Shown: positions 23,503 to 35,890 of the stretch, one piece after another
Position numbering within the stretch: the stretch's first letter is position 1
How the letters are laid out: every line of letters starts with the position of its first letter
Assembly: GCA_015680685.1 (NCBI GenBank)
Contig: MNCI01003108.1
Location: forward strand, 1-64,000
DNA length: 64,000 bases
Origin: Gnetum montanum
Lineage: Eukaryota > Streptophyta > Gnetopsida > Gnetales > Gnetaceae
Reading direction: 5' to 3'
Translations under genes and position numbers: made by a program
The notes under the pieces: model-generated
Seen by the model: the letters and a program-made list of their open reading frames with translations, nothing else
Databases searched by the model: none
Told to the model about the DNA's origin: nothing

Positions 23503-25015
23503 ACTTTAGAGCCATAGGTACCTTACTAAATTTTTCATTTTTCTTTCCATTTTTTACATTCTTTGATATTTTCTTATTTTTTAATACTTTTCATTTCTTA
23601 AATTTTTGGCATTCTTTTACATTTTTTTCAATTCTTTGACATTTTCTATGCTTTTAAAATTTTTCAATTCTTATTATCTTTTTCATTTCTTTCATACTTT
23701 GTTTTCAAACTTTTTGTAAATAATTTTGATTACTAATAAGACATGTTACAAATAAAGGCAAGATGTAATCCACTAAGGTGAAGATTTCTATATGTTATCA
23801 AGTCATAAGGGACTAATTATTTAAATAGTGAGCCCACATCATCCATCCACCCATTCCATTAATAAGAGGTTCTTACCATGGCCATACAGGTTAACACAAA
23901 TAAAAATAATACAAATAAAAATAGTGAGTAAAATAAGCATTACCTTAAAATAAGCATTACCTTAATAAGAGCAATAAGGGTAAGTATGAACTAAAATAGT
24001 GAGTAAAATAAGCATTACCTTAACAGGTTAACACAAATAAAAATAAAAGAGCACATAATAAATTTTTGGGGGTCCCATTAAAAAGACATGTTACTAATGC
24101 CTAAAGGTAGGTGACTTCTTAGAAATCTAAAAAATAAACAAAGTGCCATAAATAAACTCCTCCCTTGGACCGTACGCAAAGTGACAATGCTCCTTGCAAC
24201 ATTGATAGTCTTACGATTGTACTTCCAAGAGATGAATCGATGCAATGTCACTAGAATTTGGTCTAGACTTGGTTTGAATCTTAGACAAAAAGGCTAGTGA
24301 TTACTTTAACCATTAATAAAAAACAAGAATTCATTATGCCTATGGTAAGATACCTCATGTCCCAATCCTTGCAATCCCTTCTAAGTCCATTTCATCTCAC
24401 TGTAAGAATAATCATAACTTGTGGCCTTATGTAACATAGAGTTATTTTCCTAATTTGATGGTACTAACATGTGCATGTTGCTAAATAAGTATGTGTTAAA
24501 TTCAACTCCTTAAGTGCCTAAGGACACTTTTCTTCTCTAATTTGAGCTTTGACCTCCTCACTTTCCCAAGTCATATCTTCCGTGTTATTGCTTTGATTTT
24601 TGTGATTTTCAAACCTATTTGATCTTAGAGTGCTCATCTTAGTCATGGGGGGATGCTAGTGAGGAAAATCTGAGCTAATTTTTTGAAAAATTCTAATACT
24701 TGGGAGGTATTTTAAGGGTAAGTATGAACTAAAACTTGAAAATTTTTAATAAGAACTAATCATGAGGAAGCTAGAACACTCAAATGCTACACTTAACGAA
24801 TCATAACCAATCATAATGAGCCATAAATAAGAACAAAATAAATAACTATGAGAAGTCACAAAGAAAATAACACTTATGGGATAACTTTTTGAAATTTTAT
24901 CTAACTCTGCAATCATAAACTAAGAACTTAATGTAACAAAGGGTATGAGTAAGGTATAGAACCATTAAGAATAAATACAAATACCTTAGTAATTTTTAAT
25001 CCTTAATGATTGTAG
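23503..25015 (+). other. Noncoding region between pol and third ORF, element 4
   Basis: T-rich tract 23520-23720 (CATTTTTT/ACATTTTT-like units), shuffled repeats 23888-24050, and the PPT-like CTTAGTCATGGGGGGA (24638-24653). I do not find the hairpin of elements 3 and 5-7. An acceptor-like TTGTAG ends it. Confidence 0.55.
23888..24050 (+). repeat. Short shuffled direct repeats
   Basis: AAAATAAGCATTACCTTA occurs three times and AGGTTAACACAAATAAAAAT twice. The pattern looks like local duplication. Confidence 0.7.
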
Positions 25016-27740
25016 ATGGCCTCAGAGAGAGGAGCACAAGGAGGACCCTCACAAGGTGCAAGTAAGAGACTAAGAGGTCAAGGTAGAGGCTGAACAAGAG
25101 CACAAGAACCAAAACACAAGGAGCAAGAAGTCCAATCTTTTAACATTCATCAAGAAACTCCTGCTATGGAACAACTGATCCAAGGAGAGGTAGAGGAACC
25201 ACAAGTACTAATACAATGCCTCACATTATCATAGGACTACCTTCAAGCCATCCACGAAAGGTGCATCATGACCACAATCATTGTAGAGATGAACTTTGGC
25301 ATATTTGTGGAGTTTACCCCTAAAGTGGTCAAGACATAACTCAAGGCATCACCACTATGGCCCATCCTTTTTAACAGTGGCGAATGGTACCTTAGGAAAA
25401 CCTACCAATTCTAGCATAACAAGGAAGAGAGTACCATAGTTAACATTGGAGGAGTCTTAGTTTCATTCTCAATCAAGGAAATTGTACAAGCTCTAAATAT
25501 ACCCAACAAAGGGGTAAAGGTAGCACATCTGTCTACCTAATCGAATGTTGAAACCAAAAAATTATGGCTAAAAAAATCATATGCAAAGAAGATAAGGGCT
25601 ATAATGAGCTAACTTTGGAAGAAAGAATCTACTTTAAAATTGGCACCTACCACTTGTTCCCAACAAAAGAACTCAAAAGATTATCTACTTATGCGGCTAG
25701 AGGAAGTGTGATCCTAATGGGCAAATACAATGCCAACATGACACAACTCTACTTTATGGAAATATAGAGGTAGTTTGAAGAAAGAAAGGTAGGGAAGCCA
25801 ACACTTCCATTTCCTTGCCTTATTAGGAAATTATGCAAGTGAGTCAAAATCCTAGGATACATCAATGATGTTCCCAGGAGAGCCCAAATGCTTCATACAC
25901 TGAATTGCTCAAACTAGCGCCACCTAGAAAAGATCATGGTGAAGAGTAACAACAAGAGTAACAAGAATAGAAATAATAGAAAGTTCCACCACCACCACTA
26001 TAGGATTATAGAACATCAATGAATCATCTGCAACAAATTGTAAAAACCAATAGTTGAGGAACAAGGGAGGAGGCCAATTTTTATAGAGTTATTGACAATG
26101 TTGTCTAGCCCACAGTTTTAGCAAATCCAACAAGTGGACATATCTCACTGAAATCAAGAGGAGAGGTCCAATGGTCACAAAAAATCTCTAAGAATGCTGC
26201 ATTGTTCCAAGTGGTGCTTAAGACTAGAGAGGGAGCCACAGTGGTGGCAATGAAACACTAGGATGCAACGAGAGTAGCATAGGTGATCACTAATCATATC
26301 AAGAAGTCCTTCAATGTACCTATTGTGCCATTGGTAGATCGAACTTGAGGTAGAGATGCTCAAATGTTAGTTGAAACCTTACTAACTCCTACTAACCATG
26401 AAGATGTGCTTGATAGACTACTATAGACTAGGTAAATAATGACAACACTTTTTGACATCCCCAGTGATGTCACTACAATACAGTCTCAACTCATTGCTGC
26501 CAAAGGAAAACTAGTCATGGAAGATACAAGGGCAAAGTATGTCGTAAATGAAATTCTAAAATTACAAGAAGAGCTTACAACCTTGAGAGCTGAATGAAGA
26601 GGTCCCACACAATTTATTATGTCTGACCGAATAGAGCAGTTTAGGAAAAAGTATATGAACCATCTAATTGAGAAAAATAAATAGATGGCAACAGAAAAGG
26701 AGAAAGTGGTATGGAATGCCTCAGCAATTGAAGCAAAAACATATGCACATGGTAAGGCACTTATAGTGTAAGAGGAAAATTAACAACTTGCTACTAATAA
26801 TATGAGGTTGACTACTATGAAAAAGTAGAAAAACATACTAGAAGAAAGCATCCACTATTTAAGGAAACAACTAGTGAGGATCAACCAAGACATGAGCTAC
26901 CTCACAAGAGAAAATAGAGCCCTCTTAATGGAGGAGGTACGTGTCATTTGATAAAAGTCAGTTATTGAAATAAGAACATGTCAAAATGAGGCAAAGAAAC
27001 ATGAAAGGCTCAAGGAACACTTGCGTGATCAAGTGGGCATGTACAAGAAAATCATCAAGTGGGCATGTACAAGCAAATCAACAAGAAAAAGAACCAAATG
27101 ACCAAAGCTAGAGTCAACATCATTTTAGCATAAAATCCTGACTAGCAAACCATTCTAGACAATTACACCCATGTTCACCAAGAGAAAGTGAAAAATAAAT
27201 ACCTACAAATCAAGGACCTAAAAGAGTACATGGGGTTAGCTAACCTTTGTTATGCTAGCTTGGCCATGTTAACAATAGGTAGGCCCAAGAATTAATTAGA
27301 ATAGCAAGTAGCAACCACATATGCTCTGTATGAAAAAGAGTTTGTGAACTACAAATATGCTTTACAAAAACTCCAAGTGGAAAACTCTGAATTGGAAGTA
27401 ATGAAGGTTAGCTACCAAGGGAAAAAATATGTAGCAGCAAACTTGGCTAGAAGATTGACTGATTATCATGAACTATAAGAAAATACCAAAGCATTCGAAG
27501 AGGAGAGAAGGTAGTTCGTAGCTTGGTATGTCATGGCAAATCAGATGTTTCTGCAACTACCATGTCCATGGGATGTACTTGCTCCATCACACATTGCACA
27601 ATAAGCATGGATGGTACATGACCTAAGAATGGAAGAGGATAAACTTTAGGCACTCCTAAACTGGTACAAATTTTAGAAGCCTAATGACAAAGGAAAGTAA
27701 TCGATAAAGGATCCACCACCACCAGGAACTAGATAAGGCT
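25016..27740 (+). pseudogene. Third ORF in env position, element 4
   Basis: Starts MASERGAQGG after TTGTAG. It is homologous along its length to element 3 (10742-13640): EMNFGIFVEF against EINFGPFLEK, SPLWPILFNSGEWYL against SPMWPVIMSNVEWYM, and ELTLEERIYFKI (25564-25767). The second half is Gln/Glu/Lys-rich and probably coiled coil (about 26500-27450). A CPWDV block follows (about 27565). Many stops are present. Two so diverged copies at the same place show that this ORF belongs to the family and is not a chance capture. Its role is unknown. Confidence 0.65.
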
Positions 27741-27920
27741 ACATTAAGCTTCACCAAGTTTTTGTTTTTTGTTAAAGTGTCATGTCATGTCTTGTGTCAA
27801 TTTTGTAAACACCACTACGACATTTAAGAGTCATGTATATAATAGTTAGTGTCATGTAAATCTTATTCCCAATTTTGTAAGGAACTCCATCCTCATTTTT
27901 TTTTAAGTCAAGGACAAGTT

Positions 27921-27940
27921 TTCAATCAATTGTGTGGGTA
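27921..27940 (+). other. Polypurine tract, element 4
   Basis: The GTGTGGGTA end abuts the LTR start TGATAAAT at 27941. The AGTCGT core is worn. Confidence 0.6.
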
Positions 27941-27991
27941 TGATAAATCATATTTTGATCAGCTACAATATCAAGCATCCAATATCGAAGC
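27941..27991 (+). repeat. 3' LTR of element 4, piece 1
   Basis: First 51 bases of the LTR, cut by element 5 after GAAGC (27987-27991). Aligned with 16221-16271 it shows 9 differences, all transitions. Confidence 0.9.
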
Positions 27992-28911
27992 TGATGAGAG
28001 TAGTTACTCTAATTATTAGAGTGGTTACTCTAGCAGTTATTTTAGCAGTTATTCTAATTATTAGAGTGGTTACTCTAATTATTAGAGTAGTTTCTCCCAA
28101 GCCTATAAATATAGTGCCCAAGCGCACAATTGGAGAGAAGTCTTTTAGCAATCAAGTACTGAAACTTTTGTAGTCTGTTTGAAAGTTAGAGTATTTTCCA
28201 AGTGCCTGCAGTAGGAGGTCTAAGTGTGGATGGATCTTTATTCAAGCATTTTGTACCTAAGCACACCTTTTGTACAACAATAAAGATGAGCTCTTCGATT
28301 CATCCTTGCAACACTTAAGATTTGTTTTCTTACGCATTTCTTTTATTTTATTTTCTTATGAATTTATTTTATTTTATGCACTTTACATTTATGTTATTAG
28401 CATAGTAATTCATTTTAATCAATTAAGAAAATCATTAAATTACACAGTACAATCACTTCGAGCATGCATGTAACACTTGGTAACCCACTAACGATTAGCG
28501 TTTGGTAATCCCAGTAGTGTTGCATTGGTTCAGGATGTGTACAGCAAGTGAGAACGGATACTGGTGTTAGGATTAGTTAAAGCCTAGTTAATCGGTAGTT
28601 AAGTTAAATTAGTCACTTAGTTCTCTCTCTCTCTCTCTTCCCTACTAGCGCAAGACATAAAAACATAAAAGCTNTTCTCTCTTCCCTACTAGCGCAAGAC
28701 ATAAAAACATAAAAGCTATAAAAATCATATGCCTTAAGCTTACTGAACCATACAATCGTGACATACAGGTAAGCTTGGAAACACAACAATCAACCAATCC
28801 ATCCTTTTTCCACAAGGGCACATAAGCACTTAGTCCTTGGAATTCGACCAGATCATGCGTGAGATGCTCGTATTTGTATGGTTGAGCATAGGGGTACCTT
28901 GCCGCTCATCA
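27992..28911 (+). repeat. 5' LTR of element 5
   Basis: TGATGAG...CTCATCA. U3 is made of CTCTAATTATTAGAG palindromes (27998-28095), with TATAAATA at 28104-28111 and AATAAA at 28279-28284. An N at 28674 is flanked by two copies of the same roughly 43 bases, most likely an unresolved contig overlap, so the true LTR is shorter. Confidence 0.9.
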
Positions 28912-28912
28912 T

Positions 28913-28930
28913 TGGCGTCGTTGCCAGGGA
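28913..28930 (+). other. Primer-binding site (tRNA-Asp), element 5
   Basis: TGGCGTCGTTGCCAGGGA has two mismatches to the complement of plant tRNA-Asp. Confidence 0.8.
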
Positions 28931-29047
28931 CTTAGTTGTTTGTGCACTAACTAGAACATAGAAAATCATTCACATCGTTGGAATGAACCCTTAGGATTGG
29001 TTGAGAAAATAATAAACAAGAATACATTGCAAACTAAACAGACAAGT

Positions 29048-31560
29048 ATGTCTCCTTCTTCGTACGAAAGCGCCTCACTGCCCAGGTCTGAAACAGGAAA
29101 CAATCAACAGCGTAATACACATGACGTTGATCCACCAGTCCCTCAACAAGTTCAAGTGGTATATATTCATCCCGATGAGTATATACTAGACTTCACCTTT
29201 ATCCTCCATCAAGACGAACAAATGCGTTGGCGAGACATAGAAGGTAACATAGTGTTACCTCTCGATCGTTCAATCCTGAGCATGCTTCTTCGTGCTCTCA
29301 CACAAATTGGCATGCTGCACTTACACGTAGAATACCTTGTGCAAGATCATGACTCAAGAGAATACCATCCCATAGAGGCACAACGTCAAAGGGACTTGCA
29401 ACAGGAGAGACATCATAAGTCTTTGAAGGGTAAGTGATCCTAGGATGCCCCACATGTCTTAAGCAAAAATGAGGGTGGTGAACCTACCTCAAGCAGTTAG
29501 CCACACAACGATGTTCCTCCCCTTGACTTTGGCCAATGGGTTTTGTATCAGAACCTTCATTTTACTATTCATAACCCAGGTTCTAATACCCACGGGCACA
29601 AAGGGTTTGAAAAAGGGACACGAACTCATGATAAAGGTGGACATTCTAATCACAATCACAATTGGGGCCGATACCACAAAAGAGAAGGTAGCAAACATTG
29701 TCATGGTGACAGTTCTCCTTCTTCTTCACCTTCACCATCTCCTTCATCCTCTCCTTCAGTATCCGGACATAGTCATAAGGAAAAAGGCCATGGGGATAAA
29801 AGTAGGCAATGTGGAAGTCATAGATAAAACAGCTAGCAAAGGGGACGATGGCACTCTAGAGAGTCACAACATAGAAGAAGGGAGAGTAGGGAACAACATA
29901 GGCATCATAGACACCATGGACGAGACGATCATGATAAAATCCTACTTGCTACTCGAAGTATGTTGGACATAACTGAGGCTGTTAGAATTCCAACAAGGCA
30001 TCAAAAAGATAGTAGGATCAAGAGATTAGATATAAATAACATCCCATGATTTGAAGGGGGATATAATGTTGATCCTTAGAATCATTTACAAGCATTCCAT
30101 GATGCGTGTGCCTTATCGAACATAGAGAACGAATGGCAAAAACTTACGTTGTTCCCATGAACATTAGTTAAAGAAGCAGAAAATCTGGTACTAGTCTTTA
30201 GAATTGGAATCCATTTGTAGGTGGAGTACGATGTTAGAACTATTTAATAACAAGTATCAAACGTACTCCTGAGTGTCTAACTTACGAAATCAAATCCAAG
30301 GCTGGAAACAAGGAGGACATGAACCCTTGAATGCTTCCATGGGTCGATACTATGCATTATTACATCATTTTCCTAGCCATGGTTATTTGCAAAGGGATCA
30401 ACTATGCCATCTTGTGGATAGGCTTAGGCATGAAACGAGAAGAACCCTTAAGACTTATTCCCAAGGGAGACTATTTGAGCTTAGGTCCCATCAAATTCAA
30501 AGACTATTAGAGCAAGTTCCTAAGGAATAAGGTGAGCTACGGAAGAAAGAAAGTGCGAAAGAGTATGACCAAGATTCTTCCCTCTAGAAGAAGGGAGTAA
30601 GATTTTGTAAGGATGAAGAAGAGTCACCACTCAAAGAGATGGTGAATAGGAAAACTTTGCTTATCCAAAAGATGACATCAAAAGTTTTGGCAAAGGTAGA
30701 CCAAATGTGGGATTCCCTGGACAATAGATTTCAAACTGTTCTTAAAATAGTAGAGGAGTTTAGAGAGCAATGTAGTGATCACAAAAAAGGAAAAAAGAGA
30801 GAAGATGAACATGCACATAGCAAGGGTAAGGACAAAGTTGCCATCATTGAAGAGGCTATGGATTCAGAAAAAGACAATGATAGTGGATGAGAGATATGTC
30901 AATATGACCATCCTGAGGGATGTTGCCCTGTAATCTCCCCTCTGCAAGAGTCTGGGGTGTATGCACTCAACCCATGATTAAAAAAAAGGCAAACACCCCA
31001 AAGGTTACCTTATCCTCAAGGTAACCCAAGGAAGTTCCACCAACCCTTAACATATTATCCCAGTGGAATTACACCACAACCGATTGAGTAATATCAATAG
31101 TGGCAGCACCCATAATCATGGGGAATGCCACCACCAAGGCAACAATATCCTTACTAGCAACCTAACTCGTATGGATATTACGTGCAATAGCCAATCTCCC
31201 CATGTGACTGTATTGGTCATGTCACTTCTCAACCTCACTACCAAGCCCATGAGTATTATGGGACTCCCTCTTCTGGAGGCAATATTCCACAAGCATATCA
31301 TCCTTCTCATCCAGTCGCATCTCTTCCACCAATCTCTGCACTACCACCTACTCCCATGATGCAAGGTTAAATCCGTACCTAGCCACAAAAACATAACGCC
31401 ACAAGGGCTATTAACTCTCAACCTACTATTGGTTCCAACAACCACATGAAGAAAAGACCTTTCTTTAGAACCAAGAGTCCAACCAAGCCCTTGCAATCAC
31501 AAGCGACTAATTTCTTAGACACCTTAGTATCAATCAAAACTTTGGAGCCTCCTTCAACTC
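29048..31560 (+). pseudogene. gag: gag, element 5 (broken)
   Basis: ATG at 29048 (MSPSSYESAS) is preferred over an upstream in-frame ATG because element 9 has the same start. Domains: conserved N-terminal block HPDEYILDFTFILHQDE (about 29167), His/Ser/Pro-rich stretch (29590-29830), capsid core from LDITEAVRIPTRHQ (about 29960) through LRNQIQGWKQGG (30282), charged linker, zinc-knuckle relic QYDHPEGCC (about 30885-30925, first Cys lost) and the MPPPRQQYPY tail (about 31127). One frameshift lies near 30186; otherwise stops only. Confidence 0.8.
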
Positions 31561-31574
31561 AATGACCACACTCA

Positions 31575-32110
31575 ATGCATATGGTCATGCTAACACATGT
31601 CATCACCGATTGGATCAAAGCTGGCAACCTTCCCAAGAAATTCTCTGATCTTGGGAGTCCTCTAATATACTTACAAATTGCTGGAAATGCACTGTGCAAG
31701 GCTCTTTTGGACTCAAGTTCCAGTGTCAACTTGATTTCTCAAGAAATGTACAAGGCCTAGAACTTGCCTCTATTGAAAAAGAGCAACATCCTTCTAGAGT
31801 TAGCTGACCAGTCCATCACTGTCCCATTGGGACTAGTGGAAGACATTGTTATCACTGTTTGTGGGTCGTCATACCCAGCTGACTTCCTAGTGATTCAAGT
31901 GAACAACGGTAAGGGGGACTTCCCAATAATAATGGGAAGAGCATGGCTAAGCACCATTGACACACGCCTAGGAATCCATGATCTTTCCTGAGAAATATCA
32001 AAGGAAAATGCATTCAGAAAGATCAAGAAGAAGAAACTTCCATGCATCACATACAGTGACACAGGGTGTAATTGCGTGCAGAGGTCATGGTTTGTGCAAA
32101 GTTTAACATT
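31575..32110 (+). pseudogene. Retropepsin-like protease, element 5
   Basis: The catalytic motif reads DSSS (31710-31721): Asp is kept and Gly is lost. LELADQSITVPLGLVED and FPIIMGRAWLSTID follow (31764-31991). A stop in KA*NLP lies at about 31758. Confidence 0.8.
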
Positions 32111-32231
32111 GCCTGCATGCAATCAGTGTGCACAAGTGATCAACATACAAAGATGCCTATATGCAGCATCCACACAATAGGAAGGCACCCAGTGGCTGAT
32201 AGCTGATCAAGAAAGTAGTTCACTCATATGC

Positions 32232-33900
32232 ATGGAACCAACTGAGGGTTTGACTTGTGCTTACATCGATAACATAGACGCATTCGAGCAAATCCACTAC
32301 CAACTTCCAAGTCTTAACCTTGAAAATGTCAATTGTGGGAAGTTGGAAATCCCTAAGGAATTTAAGCAGGAGCCCCTCGAGTTGAAACCATTGCCCACTG
32401 GTATGGAATACATGTTCCTTAAAAATAGAAAATCAGTAATTATCAATGCTAAGCTTGCTCCTCAACAGAAAGAAGAACTGTTTAAGGTAATCAATAGATG
32501 GTAAAAATCCTTCACTTGGTCATATCCTAAATTAACTAGAATAGATCCTAGGATATGCCAACATAGAATTTACACTAACCCCTCCATGAAGCCTCGAAGA
32601 CAACTGTAGAGGCTTTTGAACCCAAAGTTGAAGCAAGTAGTCAAGGAAGAAATCGAACAGCTTCTCAAGGCTAGGTTCATATACCCCATTGCTGATAGTG
32701 AATGGGTTAGCCCCTTAGTTATTATGCCTAAAAAGGGAGGCAAATGAAGGGTGTGCATAGATTTTAGGCTACGAAATATGGCAACATTCAAAGATCACTT
32801 TTCATTGTCATTTGTTGACCAAGTCTTAGACACCATCATAGGGCATCACTATTATAGTTTTCTCGATGGATATAGTAGATATAACCAAATACAAATAGCC
32901 CTAGAAGACCAAGCCAAAACTACGTTCACCAGTCCTTGGGGAATGTTCGCATACAAACAAATGCTATTTGGCTTGTGCAATGCCCCTGCAACATTTCAAT
33001 GACTAGTTCTAAGCATATTCCAACAACAGATAGGAAAGGGCATGGAGGTCTTTATGGATGACTTCTCCACTTATGGAGCAAACTTTGATCAAGCCTTGGA
33101 CTAGTTGGAGCAAGTATTAAAAAGATGTGTAGAAACCAATTTGAGGCCCAACTGGCAGAAAAGCCATTTGATGGTCCAAGAAGACGTAGTACTAGGGCAC
33201 AAAATCTCACACATAGGAATAGAGGTAGACCCCAAGAAAATCAAAATTATCCAAGGAATTACCCATCAACCAGAAACTGTCAAAGATATTCAATCATTCC
33301 TTGGACATACTGGCTACTATAGGAGATTTATTGAGAACTTTTCAAAGGTTTCCAAACCATTGGTGGAATTAAAAAAAAAGGACGTACCTTTCAAGTGGAC
33401 TAAGAAATGCGAATTAGCTTTCCAAACTCTAAAACAGAAGCTAGTAGAAACACCCATTCTACAAGCTCCTGACTGGTCCAAACCATTTCATATCATGACT
33501 GACGTGTCCAACTATACTTTATGAGCTATACTTACATCGTTAGATGACCAGAAGCATCCTTATTACATCCACTGTGCAAGTAGAAGTATCACTGGTGCAC
33601 AACTTAACTACACTATCACAGAGAAGGAATTAATGGTTGTAGTGTTTGCACTAGAAAAGTTTAGACACTATGTATTGGGATATAAAGTATATACACATAT
33701 AGATCATAGTGCAATCTGGTTCCTCATGAATAAGCCAATGGTAAGCCCTCATATCATACGATGGCTTGTAATCTTACACGAGTTCGATCTTACGATGATC
33801 GATCGTAAAGGCACTGAGAACGTAGTTGCTGATCATTTATCTTGGTTGCAATGGGACCACAAAGAGGATGAGTATCCAATTTTTGATTATTTCCCAAATG
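32232..33900 (+). pseudogene. Reverse transcriptase and RNase H, element 5
   Basis: The most complete RT of the window. The linker begins MEPTEGLTCAYID; the fingers have LNPKLKQVVKEEIEQLL; the palm has FLDGYSRYNQIQIALEDQ and the intact catalytic FMDD (33051-33062). The thumb and connection (33105-33524) are open. RNase H has TDVS (first Asp), TITEKELMVVVFALEKF (Glu) and HIDHSAIWF (Asp), then VVADHLSWLQWD. Stops occur, among them GGK*RVC (TGG to TGA) and TFQ*LVL, but there is no frame change from 31575 to 35301. Confidence 0.88.
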
Positions 33901-34016
33901 AATTCCTCTTTGCCGATGTAGTGAATAATCAATCACCCATGGAGACAAACTGGTACAGTAGCATTCTTACCTATCTCCTTACCCAAAAAATACCACAAGA
34001 GTTAAACCTTAAGAAG

Positions 34017-35301
34017 AAATAATAGTTTCTTCACAGAGCCAAGTACTTTATAAAGATCAATAGGCAACTCTACAAACTGTGTCTAGATGGCTGGGTTCGA
34101 TTGTGTGTTCCTGATATAGATTAACTACGAGTTCTCCAAGATGCTCATGAGGGTCCTTGTGGGGGTCATTATGCTGGGAGATGAATGGCCATCAAGATCT
34201 TTCTTGCAAGATATTATTAGCCTACATTGTTTTGGGATGCCCATCAATTCATCCAATCTTGTAAGTATTGTCAACGTGATGGGGGAATGACTACTAGAAT
34301 GGAGGGTCCACAATAATGGATCCAACCGTTAGAAATATTCAACATTTCGGGATATGATTTTATGGGGCCAATTACACCAAAGTCCAATGGAAAAGCTTAT
34401 ATTATTGTTGTTGTTGATTACCTAACAAAATGGTTACAAATAGTTGTTGTTAAGGATTGTACATCATCTACAACTACACAATTTGTTCAACAACAAATCA
34501 TAAACAGGTTTGGTGTGCCACATGCACTTATTTCAAATAATGGTATGCACTTCACAGGTGTAACTTTTCAGAAATTAATGTAACTCTTTGGGTTTGAACA
34601 AAAACTAACAACACCATACCACCCCCAAGTGAATGGTCAAGCAAAAGTCACCAACAGGGAGATTATGAAGATATTGACAAGAACCAATAGCAAGTTTAGG
34701 CGAGACTAGAGCACTAAACTAAACAATGCTCTTTGGGCATACCGCTCTACATGGAAACTCCCTACAAGCTACTCTCCCTATGAGTTAGTGTATGGTAAAT
34801 TACCAATGCTTCCCATTCAAACTAAGCTCCATAGACTATCCATGGCATGTGACCTCAACCTTGACCTTGATCTAGCACAAAAACAATGGTTAGTAACCCT
34901 TAACTTGCTGAATAAAAATCGATTAGCTGCCCTATCATCTAATGAATTGCACAAGGCCTTGAATAAACATTGTCATGACCTAAGAATTAGGAAACTTAAA
35001 TATTAGCCAGGAGATAAGGTTCTTTACTGGAATCCCACACATGTGCCACAATGTACTAAACTTCAAACACTGTGGAAAGGACCTTATATTATTTATGCAA
35101 CTTTTCCTTCAGGGGCCATGACAATATACAAACCTGAGAGCCCGAATAAGAAACTTTTGGTCAATGTGCAACAAACCAAACCTTTCCAAGATCTTAGGAT
35201 AGCTAGTACACATGCTACCTCTCTTGATGGAAAACCCTACTCACTATTTCGGATCTCCTCCTTCCAACTTAGTCGTGGGGAATATGGCCATCTATGCTAA
35301 C
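34017..35301 (+). pseudogene. Integrase, element 5
   Basis: The finger region has HEGPCGGHYAG with CKYC. The catalytic core keeps the first Asp (VVVDYLTK) but has Asn for the second (ISNNGMHF, codon 34536-34538) and Lys for the third Glu (GQAKVTN). The C-terminal part (LWKGPYIIYATF) ends RGEYGHLC at 35300, with the stop overlapping the G-rich motif region. Inactive in cis. Confidence 0.85.
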
Positions 35302-35840
35302 CGTTCTAGGCCCTCAGTTCTTTTTCAATTTTTTTTTTTTACACATTTTTTGTTTTACACATTCTTTCAACTTTTCTTATTTTTGTTTTACCCCATCGTT
35401 CATGTTTTTACTATTTCTTTGTTTGCTTGATTTACTTTTGTTCATCATCTAATAAGTGCTCATGATGGTGGATTGAATTATATCATATTGATTGCTAATG
35501 TTCTATTTTTACCTTTGAATTACGATGCTGATATTAAGGTATAGTTCTTTTAGTAAAATAGGTAATGAGCTCATGTCGTCCACTCATCCATATAACTTTA
35601 TGGTCTCCTTTGTCTTGGAACTGTATAGTCCTCTTTTTCTAAGTAAACTTGTTAATGAATTGGTGGCTGGGTATTTTTCAAACCAAGGAAAGACTCAAAG
35701 GATGAAAATGGTGTGACTTCAAGGGGATTCGATGCATTGGTGTTGGCCATTCTCTTGGGTGCTTGGATGCTTTTTCTTGGGTTTTCCACCATTCTGACAT
35801 TGTTCAAATATCAGGAAGTCGAGTGAATAAAAATAAGTCT

Positions 35841-35890
35841 TTGCATGGTGTGGTTCTCACACATAAACATCCTTTTAAAAAATGAGAAAA
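35841..35890 (+). repeat. Conserved hairpin, truncated, element 5
   Basis: GCATGGTGTGGTTCTCA pairs through TTCTCA with TGAGAA near the end. The lower right arm is missing at the assembly N. Confidence 0.45.

Noticed and set aside
27998-28095. U3 palindromes as transposon terminal inverted repeats
   Set aside because: They repeat many times inside LTRs at a fixed distance from the TATA box, and target duplications lie at the LTR ends.
29425-29440. GAAGGGTAAGTGAT in element 5 as a 5' splice donor for a subgenomic RNA
   Set aside because: The GT is not kept in elements 6, 7 or 9, where the place reads GGGCAAG or GGGAAAG.
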